A stretch of DNA of 64,000 nucleotides from Eubacterium_G segne (GTDB lineage Bacteria; Bacillota; Clostridia; Lachnospirales; Lachnospiraceae), in contig NZ_JACOOZ010000005.1 of assembly GCF_014287775.1 (NCBI RefSeq), positions 124,001-188,000 on the forward strand. The letters are read 5' to 3'. Shown one piece after another: positions 28,767 through 37,326 of the stretch; position 1 is the stretch's first letter; every line of letters begins with the position of its first letter. Made by a program: the position numbers and the translations under genes. The notes beneath the pieces are model-generated. The model made no database searches. It had not been told where the DNA came from and worked only from the letters and a program-made list of their open reading frames with translations.

Positions 28767-29801
28767 ATGAGTCGTAGCGTTTTTGGTATTGATTTTGGTA
28801 CAAGTAATATAAAAATATATAATGGAATTACTAGAACCACTTTAAATGAAAAAAATATTATTGCCATTAAGAATAAGGACATTTTATTTGAAATTGGCGA
28901 TGAAGCCTATAAAATGTATGAGAAGGCACCTGAAAATATTCAGGTTATTTTCCCTATTAAATACGGGGTTATAGCTGATTTGAAAAGCATGAAAATGCTT
29001 TTTGAACAGTTTTATAAGAAAATGACAGGACCTAGAGGCAGCAAAATGGGAAGATTCTGTATAGCTGTTCCGGCAGATATTACGGAAGTTGAAAAAAGAG
29101 CTTTCTATGATGTTGTTGCCAAATCAGACATAAAGGCAAGAGAAATCAAAATAGTGGAGAAGCCTATAGCAGATGCCGTAGGTCTTGGTATTGACATGAC
29201 TAGTTCCAGAGGTAACATGATTATTAATATTGGAGCTGACACTACGGAAATATCAGTTATTTCATTAGGTGGAATTGTTGTAAGCCGAATTATAAAATTA
29301 GGTGGCAACAGACTTGATCAGATGATTTGTGATGTGGTAAAGCGTAAATACAATATTTTAATTGGTTTAAAAACTGCCGAACAGATTAAGAAAACATTAT
29401 CAGATGCCATGTATGATGAAGATAATGAAGAGGAGGGTGATGACATTTTATATGTTTATGGAAGAAATGTTATTACTGGTCTTCCTTCTGAACGTGGAGT
29501 TTCTAAGGACACCATATATGAGGCAATTAAGCAGTTCTTTGATGATATTACAGATTCCATTAAGAATCTTTTAGAGAGAACACCGCCTGAATTGTCAGCA
29601 GATATTATAGATACAGGTATTTTCCTTACAGGAGGATCTTCTTCAATTAAAAATTTAGATAAACTCATTGCAAAGGAGACAGATCTTAAGGTTAATACAG
29701 TTGAAAATGCAGAGGATTCAGTTATAAGAGGCATATCAATTATTATGTCTGATTCAAGATACAGGAAACTTATGTATGAGCCAAGAGAAAGCTCATTTTA
29801 A
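28767..29801 (+). CDS. mreB: rod-shape-determining protein MreB
   Basis: A 344-residue bacterial actin that guides lateral cell-wall synthesis. The N-terminal phosphate-binding loop Asp-Phe-Gly-Thr-Ser-Asn, the Asn-Ile-Gly-Ala-Asp-Thr-Thr-Glu motif and the late Leu-Thr-Gly-Gly adenosine motif are present. The ATG at 28767 follows AAGGGA by a normal spacing; the TTG at 28752 overlaps that site and is not used. First of the mreB-mreC-mreD-mrdA series. The host is therefore probably rod-shaped. Confidence 0.95.
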   Translation: MSRSVFGIDFGTSNIKIYNGITRTTLNEKNIIAIKNKDILFEIGDEAYKMYEKAPENIQVIFPIKYGVIADLKSMKMLFEQFYKKMTGPRGSKMGRFCIAVPADITEVEKRAFYDVVAKSDIKAREIKIVEKPIADAVGLGIDMTSSRGNMIINIGADTTEISVISLGGIVVSRIIKLGGNRLDQMICDVVKRKYNILIGLKTAEQIKKTLSDAMYDEDNEEEGDDILYVYGRNVITGLPSERGVSKDTIYEAIKQFFDDITDSIKNLLERTPPELSADIIDTGIFLTGGSSSIKNLDKLIAKETDLKVNTVENAEDSVIRGISIIMSDSRYRKLMYEPRESSF

Positions 29802-29844
29802 CAGTTACAGTTACAATTTTTATTATTATATATAGGATGAAACA

Positions 29845-30696
29845 ATGAAAAGACAATCAAAATTTAGTGTAAAACCAAAGATTTTAATATTTGTTCTGAC
29901 GTTAGTATGTATTGCGTCCCTTATTTTGTCATTTGCTTTTTCAGGTTTTTCAAAACCTTTTAAAGCTGTAGCCGGTGTGGCTGTAGTTCCTCTTCAAACA
30001 GGAATTAATAACATTGGCGGATGGATTACTGACAAGGAAGAGCTTTTAAAAACAGTAAAAGAGTTAAAAAGCAGTAATTCCAAGCTAAAAAAACAGGTGG
30101 ATGAGCTTACTCAGGAAAACAGCCTTTTAGCCCAGAACAAATATGAACTTACAAGACTTAGGGAGCTTTTAAAACTAGATGAGGATTATTCACAATATGA
30201 AAAAGTGGCTGCTAATGTCATTGGAAAGGATACGGGAAATCTTTTTGACATCTTTATTATTAACAGAGGTTCAGATGACGGTATTCAGGTGGATATGAAT
30301 GTTATAAGTGGAGGCGGTCTTGTAGGTATTGTTTATGATGTTGGAAAAAACTATGCAAAGGTACGTTCCATAATTAATGATGAAAGTAGTGTAAGCGTTT
30401 CCTTTGCCAATACTTCAGATACAGGAATTGCCAGTGGTGATTTAAAACTTATGGAAGATAACGTTATGAATATCACAGAGGTATCTAAGGATGCAAAAAT
30501 AGCTGAGGGAGATATGGTTGTCACATCACAAATTAGTGATAAGTTTCTTCCAAACATCTTAGTAGGGTATCTTACAAAAATATCCAAGGATGCCAGTGGT
30601 CTTACCCAGTCAGGTCAGATGAAACCTGTTGTGGATTTTGAACATATAAGTGAAGTTTTGGTAATTAAGCAACTTAAAGAGGAATTAAAAGATTAA
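29845..30696 (+). CDS. mreC: rod-shape-determining protein MreC
   Basis: A 283-residue bitopic protein. An N-terminal membrane helix lies at about 13-33. A periplasmic-side coiled coil (about 60-105, Leu/Lys/Glu heptads) follows, then the paired beta-barrel domain. MreC links MreB to PBP2 and RodA in the elongasome. It is placed between mreB and mreD as usual, with a length typical of the family. Confidence 0.94.
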   Translation: MKRQSKFSVKPKILIFVLTLVCIASLILSFAFSGFSKPFKAVAGVAVVPLQTGINNIGGWITDKEELLKTVKELKSSNSKLKKQVDELTQENSLLAQNKYELTRLRELLKLDEDYSQYEKVAANVIGKDTGNLFDIFIINRGSDDGIQVDMNVISGGGLVGIVYDVGKNYAKVRSIINDESSVSVSFANTSDTGIASGDLKLMEDNVMNITEVSKDAKIAEGDMVVTSQISDKFLPNILVGYLTKISKDASGLTQSGQMKPVVDFEHISEVLVIKQLKEELKD

Positions 30697-30720
30697 TTAA
30701 TGGTATTGTAGGAAATAATT

Positions 30721-31254
30721 ATGAAACATAGAATAATTAAAATATTAATAACAGGTGGAATTATTACATTATCATTTGCCCTGCAAAGTTCTTTTTCACT
30801 GTTAAATTACAGAAGCGTGGCAACTCCAAATCTGCTTTTAATTACGACATGCATATTTGGATTTATGAGGGGCTGTAATTACGGAAGTGTAACAGGATTG
30901 TTTTGCGGACTGTTAGTAGACATATTTTTTGGAGATGTAATAGGTTTATATGCCCTTATATACATGTATGTGGGATTTTTCGGTGGTTTGTTTAAGAAAA
31001 TGTTTTACAGTGACCACGTATTTATGCCTTTATTGCTGGTGTTTTCCGGTGATTTTGCATACAATATGGGCTGTTATACATTTAGACTGCTGTTGAGAAA
31101 CAAGTTGGATTTTTCATATTATTTCTGGAACATTTTCTTTCCGGAAATGATTATTACCACATTTGTAACCCTTATAGTTTACAAGTTATTTTATTTATTA
31201 AACGAAAAAGTATTAACACAAAAACAGGAGAATAAATTAAGTTTTGATAGGTGA
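30721..31254 (+). CDS. mreD: rod-shape-determining protein MreD
   Basis: A 177-residue integral membrane protein with five or six hydrophobic helices, a typical MreD topology, and the conserved Gly-Leu-Phe-Cys-Gly-Leu-x-x-Asp region near residue 60. It works with MreC in the elongasome. The 3' end overlaps the start of the PBP2 gene by 11 bases, so the pair is coupled. Assignment depends on position as much as on sequence, because the family is divergent. Confidence 0.88.
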   Translation: MKHRIIKILITGGIITLSFALQSSFSLLNYRSVATPNLLLITTCIFGFMRGCNYGSVTGLFCGLLVDIFFGDVIGLYALIYMYVGFFGGLFKKMFYSDHVFMPLLLVFSGDFAYNMGCYTFRLLLRNKLDFSYYFWNIFFPEMIITTFVTLIVYKLFYLLNEKVLTQKQENKLSFDR

Positions 31255-34081
31255 TTTTTTATATACGGTATCTAAAATAATTAAATCAAGAATATTCATT
31301 GTAAGTTTAATCATTATCGCTTTGTTTTCAACTTTGCTGTACAGAGTATTTGATTTACAGATTGTAAATGAAAATTACTATATGAGTACATATATCCAGC
31401 AGGCGGAGAGAACTGTTTACAATCAGGGAACCCGTGGAAAGATATATGATGTTAACGGAAAAGTTTTAGCTTATGATGAATTAGCATATACGGTAAGAAT
31501 GGAAGATAAGCTTGACAGTTCTAATGAAAAGAACCAGCTTATGAATGACATTGTTTACAAGGCAATTAATGTTATAGAAAAGTATGGCGATAAGGTTATT
31601 GTGGATTTCCCTATAATCTTAGATCAGGATGGAAAGTGGAAAGAGAATTTCTCTTCAGATGCTGCAAAGAAGCTTTTTCTTAAAAATATATTCGGAGAAA
31701 AGATGAAATATAAGGATAGGGATTTTTCCAATGCATCTGCAGGGGAACTTATTTCTCACCTTAAAAATGTATTCTTTGAGGTTAAGTTAGATGTTGATGA
31801 CGAAATGCTTCTTAAGATTTTGTCCATCAGATACAATGTTTTTGCCAATTCTTATCAGAAGTATGTTGGTGTAACCATTGCAAAGGACATTAATGAAAAA
31901 ACTGTTGCTGCCATTTATGAAAATGAGGCAGATTTAACAGGTGTTATGGTAGAGGAAAAAACTGTAAGAAAATACAATGACAGTGAATATTTTGCACCAA
32001 TTTTAGGATACACAGGAACTATTTCCGATACACAGATTGAAGAATATGATAAAAAAGGTAAAACATATACTTCCAGTGATATTGTGGGAAAGGCAGGAAT
32101 CGAATCTTCTTTTGAAAAGTATCTTCAGGGAAAACATGGCGAAGAAAAAATATTTGTAGATAATACAGGTAAGAAACTTAGCACTATTTCTAAGAAAGAT
32201 TCAAAAGCAGGAAAAGATGTATATCTTACCATTGATTCTAAGCTTCAGAAAGCTGTTTATACTATGCTTGAAAAAAGGATAGCATCTATCCTTATATCAG
32301 AAATTCAAAATTATGACATAGATGAAGATCAGGAAACTGACGAGAAAATACACAACATTTCAGTTAAGAAGGTTTATGCCCAGTTAATGACTAATAATGT
32401 TGTAAGTATTAAGCATTTAGCAAAGAAAAGTACACCTAATGAGAACAGGGTTTACAGTAAATATAAGGACAGTGTTAAATTGGCTGTTGCAGAATTAAAA
32501 CAGCAGTTAAACTCAAAAAATGGCAAGGTTTATAATGATTTAAGTAAGGAATATCAGAAGTATTACGATTATATATATGATTTATTAAAGAATGACGGAA
32601 TACTTCTCACATCTGTTATTGACACAAAAGACGAAACCTACAATAAATATGTTGACGGAAAAATCAGCATGAATGAGTTTATAAGATATGCAATTAAACA
32701 AAACTGGATTAGTCTTGATAATTTAGATGTAAAGGATTCTTATTTATCAACAGAGGAGACTTATGATTTAATTACAAAGTATATTATTTCTGATTTAAGG
32801 AAAAATACGTCCTTTGGTAAGGAAGTTGTATATTATCGCATATTTGACGGAACTATTTCCGGCAGCGAAGTATGTATGCTTTTATATGATCAGGGAGTTT
32901 TAAAGAAGGATGAAGCAACATACAGCAGACTTTCAACATATGACACATATTATACTTATACATTTATTATAAATCAGATTCAGAAGTTAAATATTACACC
33001 GGCACAGCTGGCATTAGATCCGTGTTCCGGTTCAGTAGTAATAACTGACCCGTCAACAGGAAAGGTTAGGGCATTGGTTACTTATCCAAGCTATGATAAC
33101 AATATGTTTTCCGGTTCAGTGGATCCTGATTATTGGGCTAAGTTAGTAGATGATCAGTCAGAACCTCTTTATAACCGTGCAACCCAGGGAGCCTCCGCAC
33201 CGGGTTCAACATTTAAAATGTGTACAACAATGACAGCCATGGAAGAAGGGATTATTTCTCAGGGCGATACTGTTGTGGATGAAGGTGAGTTTAAGAAAAT
33301 CACTCCATCACCTAAATGTTGGATATTTACCTCAGGTGGCGGTGCAACTCACGGTAGTATAAATGTTATGCAGGCACTGGCGCAGTCATGTAACTATTTC
33401 TTCTATGAAATGGGATACAGATTGGGAACTAACAGTAAGGGTAACTATGATAGTGCCTTAGGTCTTAGTAAAATAGAAAAATATGCCAAGGTTTTAGGAC
33501 TTGATATGAAGTCAGGTGTGGAAATTACTGAAAGAGATCCGCATTTTTCAACGGAAAGTTCTGTCCATTCAGCTATCGGACAGGGTAGTAATGCTTATAC
33601 ACCGGTGCAGCTGGCAAGATATGTTTCAACAATTGCTAATGGTGGAAAGAATTACTCTCTTACATTGTTAGACAAGGTGGTTTCATCTAAAGGTAAAACC
33701 GTCCTTAAAAAGAAGTCAAAGCTTACAAATACAGTAGATGCTTCTGGTAGTACATGGGACGCAATTCATACAGGAATGCGTGAAGTTATTACTGAAGGTA
33801 CTGTTTATAAATATTTTAAAGATACAAAAATTAATATTGCAGGTAAGTCAGGTACGGCGCAGGAAAACAAGAAGCGTAATTCCCATGCTTTGTTTGTTGC
33901 ATATGCTCCATATGATAATCCGAAAATAGCAACATCTGTTGTTATTCCTTTTGGTAACTCATCCCATGACTCTGCAGAGCTTGCAAAGAACGTTATTCAG
34001 TATTATTATGGTGAAATTACTGATAAGGATGTTAAGAAGAATGTTAAAAAGGATGATTCTAATAATGTAACCCAGGATTAA
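31244..34081 (+). CDS. mrdA: penicillin-binding protein 2 (elongasome transpeptidase)
   Basis: A 945-residue class B PBP that cross-links peptidoglycan during elongation. An N-terminal membrane helix (about 15-37) is followed by the pedestal domain and a long insertion (roughly 350-590) rich in Lys, Tyr and Asp. The transpeptidase has Ser-Thr-Phe-Lys (active serine, about residue 650), Ser-Cys-Asn, and Lys-Ser-Gly-Thr-Ala. The protein is about 300 residues longer than E. coli PBP2; long forms are typical of Clostridia. It appears to start at a TTG (31244) inside mreD, with AGGAG 13 bases upstream; no better in-frame start precedes the membrane helix. It lies in the mre operon. Confidence 0.93.
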   Translation: MIGDFLYTVSKIIKSRIFIVSLIIIALFSTLLYRVFDLQIVNENYYMSTYIQQAERTVYNQGTRGKIYDVNGKVLAYDELAYTVRMEDKLDSSNEKNQLMNDIVYKAINVIEKYGDKVIVDFPIILDQDGKWKENFSSDAAKKLFLKNIFGEKMKYKDRDFSNASAGELISHLKNVFFEVKLDVDDEMLLKILSIRYNVFANSYQKYVGVTIAKDINEKTVAAIYENEADLTGVMVEEKTVRKYNDSEYFAPILGYTGTISDTQIEEYDKKGKTYTSSDIVGKAGIESSFEKYLQGKHGEEKIFVDNTGKKLSTISKKDSKAGKDVYLTIDSKLQKAVYTMLEKRIASILISEIQNYDIDEDQETDEKIHNISVKKVYAQLMTNNVVSIKHLAKKSTPNENRVYSKYKDSVKLAVAELKQQLNSKNGKVYNDLSKEYQKYYDYIYDLLKNDGILLTSVIDTKDETYNKYVDGKISMNEFIRYAIKQNWISLDNLDVKDSYLSTEETYDLITKYIISDLRKNTSFGKEVVYYRIFDGTISGSEVCMLLYDQGVLKKDEATYSRLSTYDTYYTYTFIINQIQKLNITPAQLALDPCSGSVVITDPSTGKVRALVTYPSYDNNMFSGSVDPDYWAKLVDDQSEPLYNRATQGASAPGSTFKMCTTMTAMEEGIISQGDTVVDEGEFKKITPSPKCWIFTSGGGATHGSINVMQALAQSCNYFFYEMGYRLGTNSKGNYDSALGLSKIEKYAKVLGLDMKSGVEITERDPHFSTESSVHSAIGQGSNAYTPVQLARYVSTIANGGKNYSLTLLDKVVSSKGKTVLKKKSKLTNTVDASGSTWDAIHTGMREVITEGTVYKYFKDTKINIAGKSGTAQENKKRNSHALFVAYAPYDNPKIATSVVIPFGNSSHDSAELAKNVIQYYYGEITDKDVKKNVKKDDSNNVTQD

Positions 34082-34148
34082 AAGCCTAGGTTATGACTCC
34101 TGAATAAAATACAAAAGATAGTATATTATTTTATTTTAGGAGGAAGAA

Positions 34149-34946
34149 ATGGGAGAAGTAATAGTTGTTACATCAGGTAAAGGCGGTGTTGGAAAAACAA
34201 CAATTACCGCAAATTTAAGTATTGCCCTGGCAAAAATGGGAAACAGTGTTTTAGCCATTGATACAGACATTGGACTTAGAAATCTAGATGTTGTTATGGG
34301 ACTTGAAAATTACATTGTATACAATCTCGTAGACGTTATTGAAGGCAATTGCAGGCTGAAACAGGCAATAATAAAGGACAGAAAACATAGTAATCTTTAT
34401 CTGCTGCCCAGTGCCCAGTCAAGGGACAAGGATGCAGTTACAAGGGAGCAGATGATAGAGCTTACAGCCTGTTTAAAGGAAGAGTTTGACTATGTTATTA
34501 TAGACTGCCCCGCAGGAATTGAACAGGGCTTTAAGAATGCCATAGCAGGCGCTACAAAGGCTATTGTAGTTACTACCCCGGAGGTTTCATCCATAAGGGA
34601 TGCAGACCGTATTATCGGACTTTTGGAAAAAGATGGAATTGAGCCTATATATCTTTTGGTAAATAAATTACGTCCGGAGCTTATCAGACGTGGAGATATG
34701 ATGTCCAGTGAAGATGTGGTGGATATATTAGGTACTGAAATTATCGGATGTGTAAATGATGATATAAATGTTGTTATTGCCACAAACAGAGGTGAGGCTG
34801 TGGTTGACTTAAACACGGTTTCAGGAAAGTCCATAACAAAAATTGCTGAAAAACTCTGTGGAGTAAGAGGAACAGAAGATAAAACAGAAAGCAGAATTTC
34901 TTTTTGGTTTATCAGAAATATTTTTAGCAGGGGGGAGTCCAGATGA
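34149..34946 (+). CDS. minD: septum-site-determining ATPase MinD
   Basis: A 265-residue membrane-associated ATPase that positions the division inhibitor MinC. The deviant Walker A Lys-Gly-Gly-Val-Gly-Lys-Thr-Thr (residues ~10-17) is clear. The sequence continues past the usual amphipathic helix with a basic, Phe-rich tail ending in Ser-Arg. TTAGGAGG precedes the ATG. MinE overlaps its stop by four bases. No minC is found in the 67-base gap to mrdA or nearby, although minC commonly sits immediately upstream. Confidence 0.96.
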   Translation: MGEVIVVTSGKGGVGKTTITANLSIALAKMGNSVLAIDTDIGLRNLDVVMGLENYIVYNLVDVIEGNCRLKQAIIKDRKHSNLYLLPSAQSRDKDAVTREQMIELTACLKEEFDYVIIDCPAGIEQGFKNAIAGATKAIVVTTPEVSSIRDADRIIGLLEKDGIEPIYLLVNKLRPELIRRGDMMSSEDVVDILGTEIIGCVNDDINVVIATNRGEAVVDLNTVSGKSITKIAEKLCGVRGTEDKTESRISFWFIRNIFSRGESR

Positions 34947-35188
34947 TTTTTAGTAGGTTATTCTATAGAAAACGTTCAGGCAAAGTTGCAAGAGAGAGAC
35001 TACAGATTTTATTAGTTACTGACAGATTAGGATGTAATCCTGATACCACAGAGGCTATTAAGAATGATATAATAAAAGTAATAACAAAGTACATAGACAT
35101 CGATGTAGAAAACTGCCATATAGAGATACAGCATGAAAAAGGACCGTGTCTTATGGCTAATATACCAATTAAGGAAATTAAAATTTAA
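34943..35188 (+). CDS. minE: cell division topological specificity factor MinE
   Basis: An 81-residue protein. The N-terminal part (anti-MinCD helix) is followed by the dimerisation domain with the conserved Leu-Gln-Ile-Leu-Leu-Val-Thr-Asp-Arg motif near residues 22-30. It stimulates MinD ATPase and drives pole-to-pole patterning. The ATG overlaps the minD stop codon. The presence of MinE in a Gram-positive lineage implies an oscillating or gradient Min system in place of, or beside, DivIVA-based targeting. Confidence 0.95.
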   Translation: MIFSRLFYRKRSGKVARERLQILLVTDRLGCNPDTTEAIKNDIIKVITKYIDIDVENCHIEIQHEKGPCLMANIPIKEIKI

Positions 35189-35212
35189 CAATTATAATTG
35201 AGGTTACAGTTA

Positions 35213-36361
35213 ATGTTTAGAAAAATACGAAATACAATAAAAAGTTACAAATTATCTAATTTTAATTTTAGATTACTTATATATGTTATTTCTATTACAG
35301 TCATTGGAATTTTATGTATAGGTAGTGCTACTGAAGGGGAGAATTTTCAAACTAAACAGATAGTGGGTATGGCGCTGGGATTAATAGCGATTTTGGTATT
35401 ATCATTTATTAGCTATAAATTAATTTTCAAGTTTTACTGGGCCATATACCTTGTTACATGTACCCTGCTTCTTTTGGTACTGGCAGTTGGTACTGTAAAT
35501 AAAGGTGCTAAAAGATGGATTAATTTAGGCTTTACAGAGTTTCAGCCGTCGGAAATTACAAAAATATTTTTAATAATATTTATTGCCACGTACCTTTATA
35601 AAAGGCGTGAAACCCTTGATACCTTTAAGACATTAGGTGGTGCAGTTTTGTTTTTAGGCGCTCCAATGGTACTTATATTGGCACAGCCCGACTTATCAAC
35701 AACTATTGTAATAGCAGTAACCATGGCAGCTATATTGTTTTTATCAGGAATTAACCATAAAATTGTAACTGCAGTTATTGTAATTGCAATACCGGTATTT
35801 TGTATTTTCGGATATTTTGTTGTTCAGCCGGATACAGGAAAGAAAATATTAAGTGAATATCAGTATAACCGTATTGTAGGTTTCTTCCAGGACGATAATG
35901 AAACAGCCAAAAAGATACGATATCAGCAGGAAAATTCCCTTTTGGCAATTGGTTCAGGTGGTTTAACAGGAAAGGGATTATATAATAATACGGTAACATC
36001 AGTTAAAAACGGTAAACTCCTTTCAGAGTCACATACAGACTTTATTTTTACAATAGTAGGTGAAGAGCTGGGATTTGTTGGAGCGGCTGCAGTAATTCTT
36101 TTGTTATTTATGATTGTTCTTGAGTGTTTTATAACAGGCTCCAGAGCCCCCACGTTTTCCGGAAAGCTGTTTTGTTTCGGATTTGGGGTGTTGATTGCAA
36201 TTCAATCCTTTGTAAATATTGCAGTTGCTACATTCTTATTGCCTAATACAGGTGTGACCCTGCCTTTTGTAAGTTATGGTCTTACATCACTTCTTAGTAT
36301 GTATATTGGTGTGGGAATAGTTCTAAATATTGGATTACAACGGACGAAAGCAAGAGTTTAA
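35213..36361 (+). CDS. rodA: RodA/FtsW-family peptidoglycan glycosyltransferase
   Basis: A 382-residue SEDS protein with about ten membrane helices. It contains the conserved Lys-Gly-Ala-Lys-Arg-Trp-Ile motif near residue 100 and, close to the C-terminus, Asn-Thr-Gly-Val-Thr-Leu-Pro-Phe-Val-Ser-Tyr-Gly. The start at 35213 follows GAGGT with normal spacing; a TTG at 35198 overlaps that site. Proximity to mreBCD and PBP2 favours RodA over FtsW or SpoVE. It polymerises lipid II in partnership with PBP2. Confidence 0.88.
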   Translation: MFRKIRNTIKSYKLSNFNFRLLIYVISITVIGILCIGSATEGENFQTKQIVGMALGLIAILVLSFISYKLIFKFYWAIYLVTCTLLLLVLAVGTVNKGAKRWINLGFTEFQPSEITKIFLIIFIATYLYKRRETLDTFKTLGGAVLFLGAPMVLILAQPDLSTTIVIAVTMAAILFLSGINHKIVTAVIVIAIPVFCIFGYFVVQPDTGKKILSEYQYNRIVGFFQDDNETAKKIRYQQENSLLAIGSGGLTGKGLYNNTVTSVKNGKLLSESHTDFIFTIVGEELGFVGAAAVILLLFMIVLECFITGSRAPTFSGKLFCFGFGVLIAIQSFVNIAVATFLLPNTGVTLPFVSYGLTSLLSMYIGVGIVLNIGLQRTKARV

Positions 36362-36466
36362 GAATCAAATAAACAAATTTTTTTGAAAAAATATTAAATT
36401 TAACATAATTTTTGTGGAAGTTTTGGAAATATTTAGGTATACTATTCTTATGGAATGGAGGATAAT

Positions 36467-36865
36467 ATGAACATCGGATTAATAGCACATGATTCAAAAA
36501 AGAAATTAATGCAGAATTTTTGTATTGCGTATAGAGGAATTTTATGTCAGCACTCATTGTTTGCCACAGGAACTACAGGCAGACTTATTGAGGAAGCTGC
36601 CAACTTATCAGTTTATAAATATTTAGCAGGTCACTTAGGAGGAGAACAGCAAATGTGCTCCCAGATAGAGCAGAACGATTTGGATTTGCTTATTTTTCTT
36701 CGTGATCCTTTTAACCCAAAATCACATGAGCCTGATATTCACAAGGCAGTCAGACTGTGTGATATGCATAATATTCCTTTAGCAACAAATATTGCAACTG
36801 CAGAGCTACTGATTAAATCACTTAACAGAGGAGATTTAGAGTGGCGTGAAATTTACAAAAATTAG
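36467..36865 (+). CDS. mgsA: methylglyoxal synthase
   Basis: A 132-residue cytoplasmic enzyme converting dihydroxyacetone phosphate to methylglyoxal and phosphate, a bypass for phosphosugar stress. The N-terminal Ile-Ala-His-Asp, the phosphate-binding Gly-Thr-Thr-Gly and the catalytic Leu-Arg-Asp-Pro motifs are intact. The ATG at 36467 follows GGAGG. The ~105 bases between rodA and mgsA are AT-rich with a plausible -10 (TATACT, 36438-36443), so it may have its own promoter. It is closed by a strong terminator. Confidence 0.95.
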   Translation: MNIGLIAHDSKKKLMQNFCIAYRGILCQHSLFATGTTGRLIEEAANLSVYKYLAGHLGGEQQMCSQIEQNDLDLLIFLRDPFNPKSHEPDIHKAVRLCDMHNIPLATNIATAELLIKSLNRGDLEWREIYKN

Positions 36866-36875
36866 TAAATATTTA

Positions 36876-36928
36876 AATAAAACATCCATATATTATAGAT
36901 TTAAACTATAGTATATGGATGTTTTATT
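36876..36928. terminator. bidirectional terminator between mgsA and the DUF378 gene
   Basis: A 17-base perfect stem: 36876-36892 pairs with 36912-36928, with A/T-rich outer ends on both strands. It is placed between convergent genes, so it can serve both. Confidence 0.85.
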
Positions 36929-36978
36929 ACTGTTTGTCTTATAAGCTTATAAAGTATGTTTAAAACACTTAAGAAATA

Positions 36979-37194
36979 TTATCTGTTTTCGCCAAAAGAG
37001 CATACTCTGCCAAAAAGACTAATGGTATACAAGCCGGATATTCCAACTATGGCATATACAATTCTTGAAAGCCATGTCATCTGACCAAAGAGAAAAGCTA
37101 CAAGGTCAAACTTAAAAAAGCCGATTAGTCCCCAGTTAATGGCACCGATAATAACAAGTGTCAGTACAAAATAATCAAAACCTTTAGATTTCAT
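36979..37194 (-). CDS. DUF378 family small membrane protein
   Basis: A 71-residue protein with two membrane helices and the family signature Ile-Gly-Ala-Ile-Asn-Trp-Gly-Leu-Ile-Gly in the first helix. Function is unknown. The start at 37194 has an ideal AAGGAGGT site; the longer frame to 37233 has none. It is the only minus-strand gene in the first 44 kb, and it converges on mgsA with a shared terminator. Confidence 0.88.
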   Translation of the reverse strand: MKSKGFDYFVLTLVIIGAINWGLIGFFKFDLVAFLFGQMTWLSRIVYAIVGISGLYTISLFGRVCSFGENR

Positions 37195-37271
37195 GTATTT
37201 ACCTCCTTTAATGACTGCTATTATTTTTTCCAAAATAAAAAAAATAATACATTTAAAAATGTTTTAAAATA

Positions 37272-37300
37272 TTGACTTAGTAATAAGAATATTAGATAAT
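37272..37300 (+). promoter_or_regulatory. promoter of the HlyD-yggS-sepF unit
   Basis: TTGACT (37272-37277), a 17-base spacer and GATAAT (37295-37300), 27 bases before the ATG at 37327. Good match to the vegetative consensus. Confidence 0.6.
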
Positions 37301-37326
37301 GAAAGTTGAATTTTAGGAGAAACATA

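Noticed and set aside
34082..34148. Hidden short minC gene
   Set aside because: The 67-base gap is too short, and no MinC-like segment appears in flanking frames.
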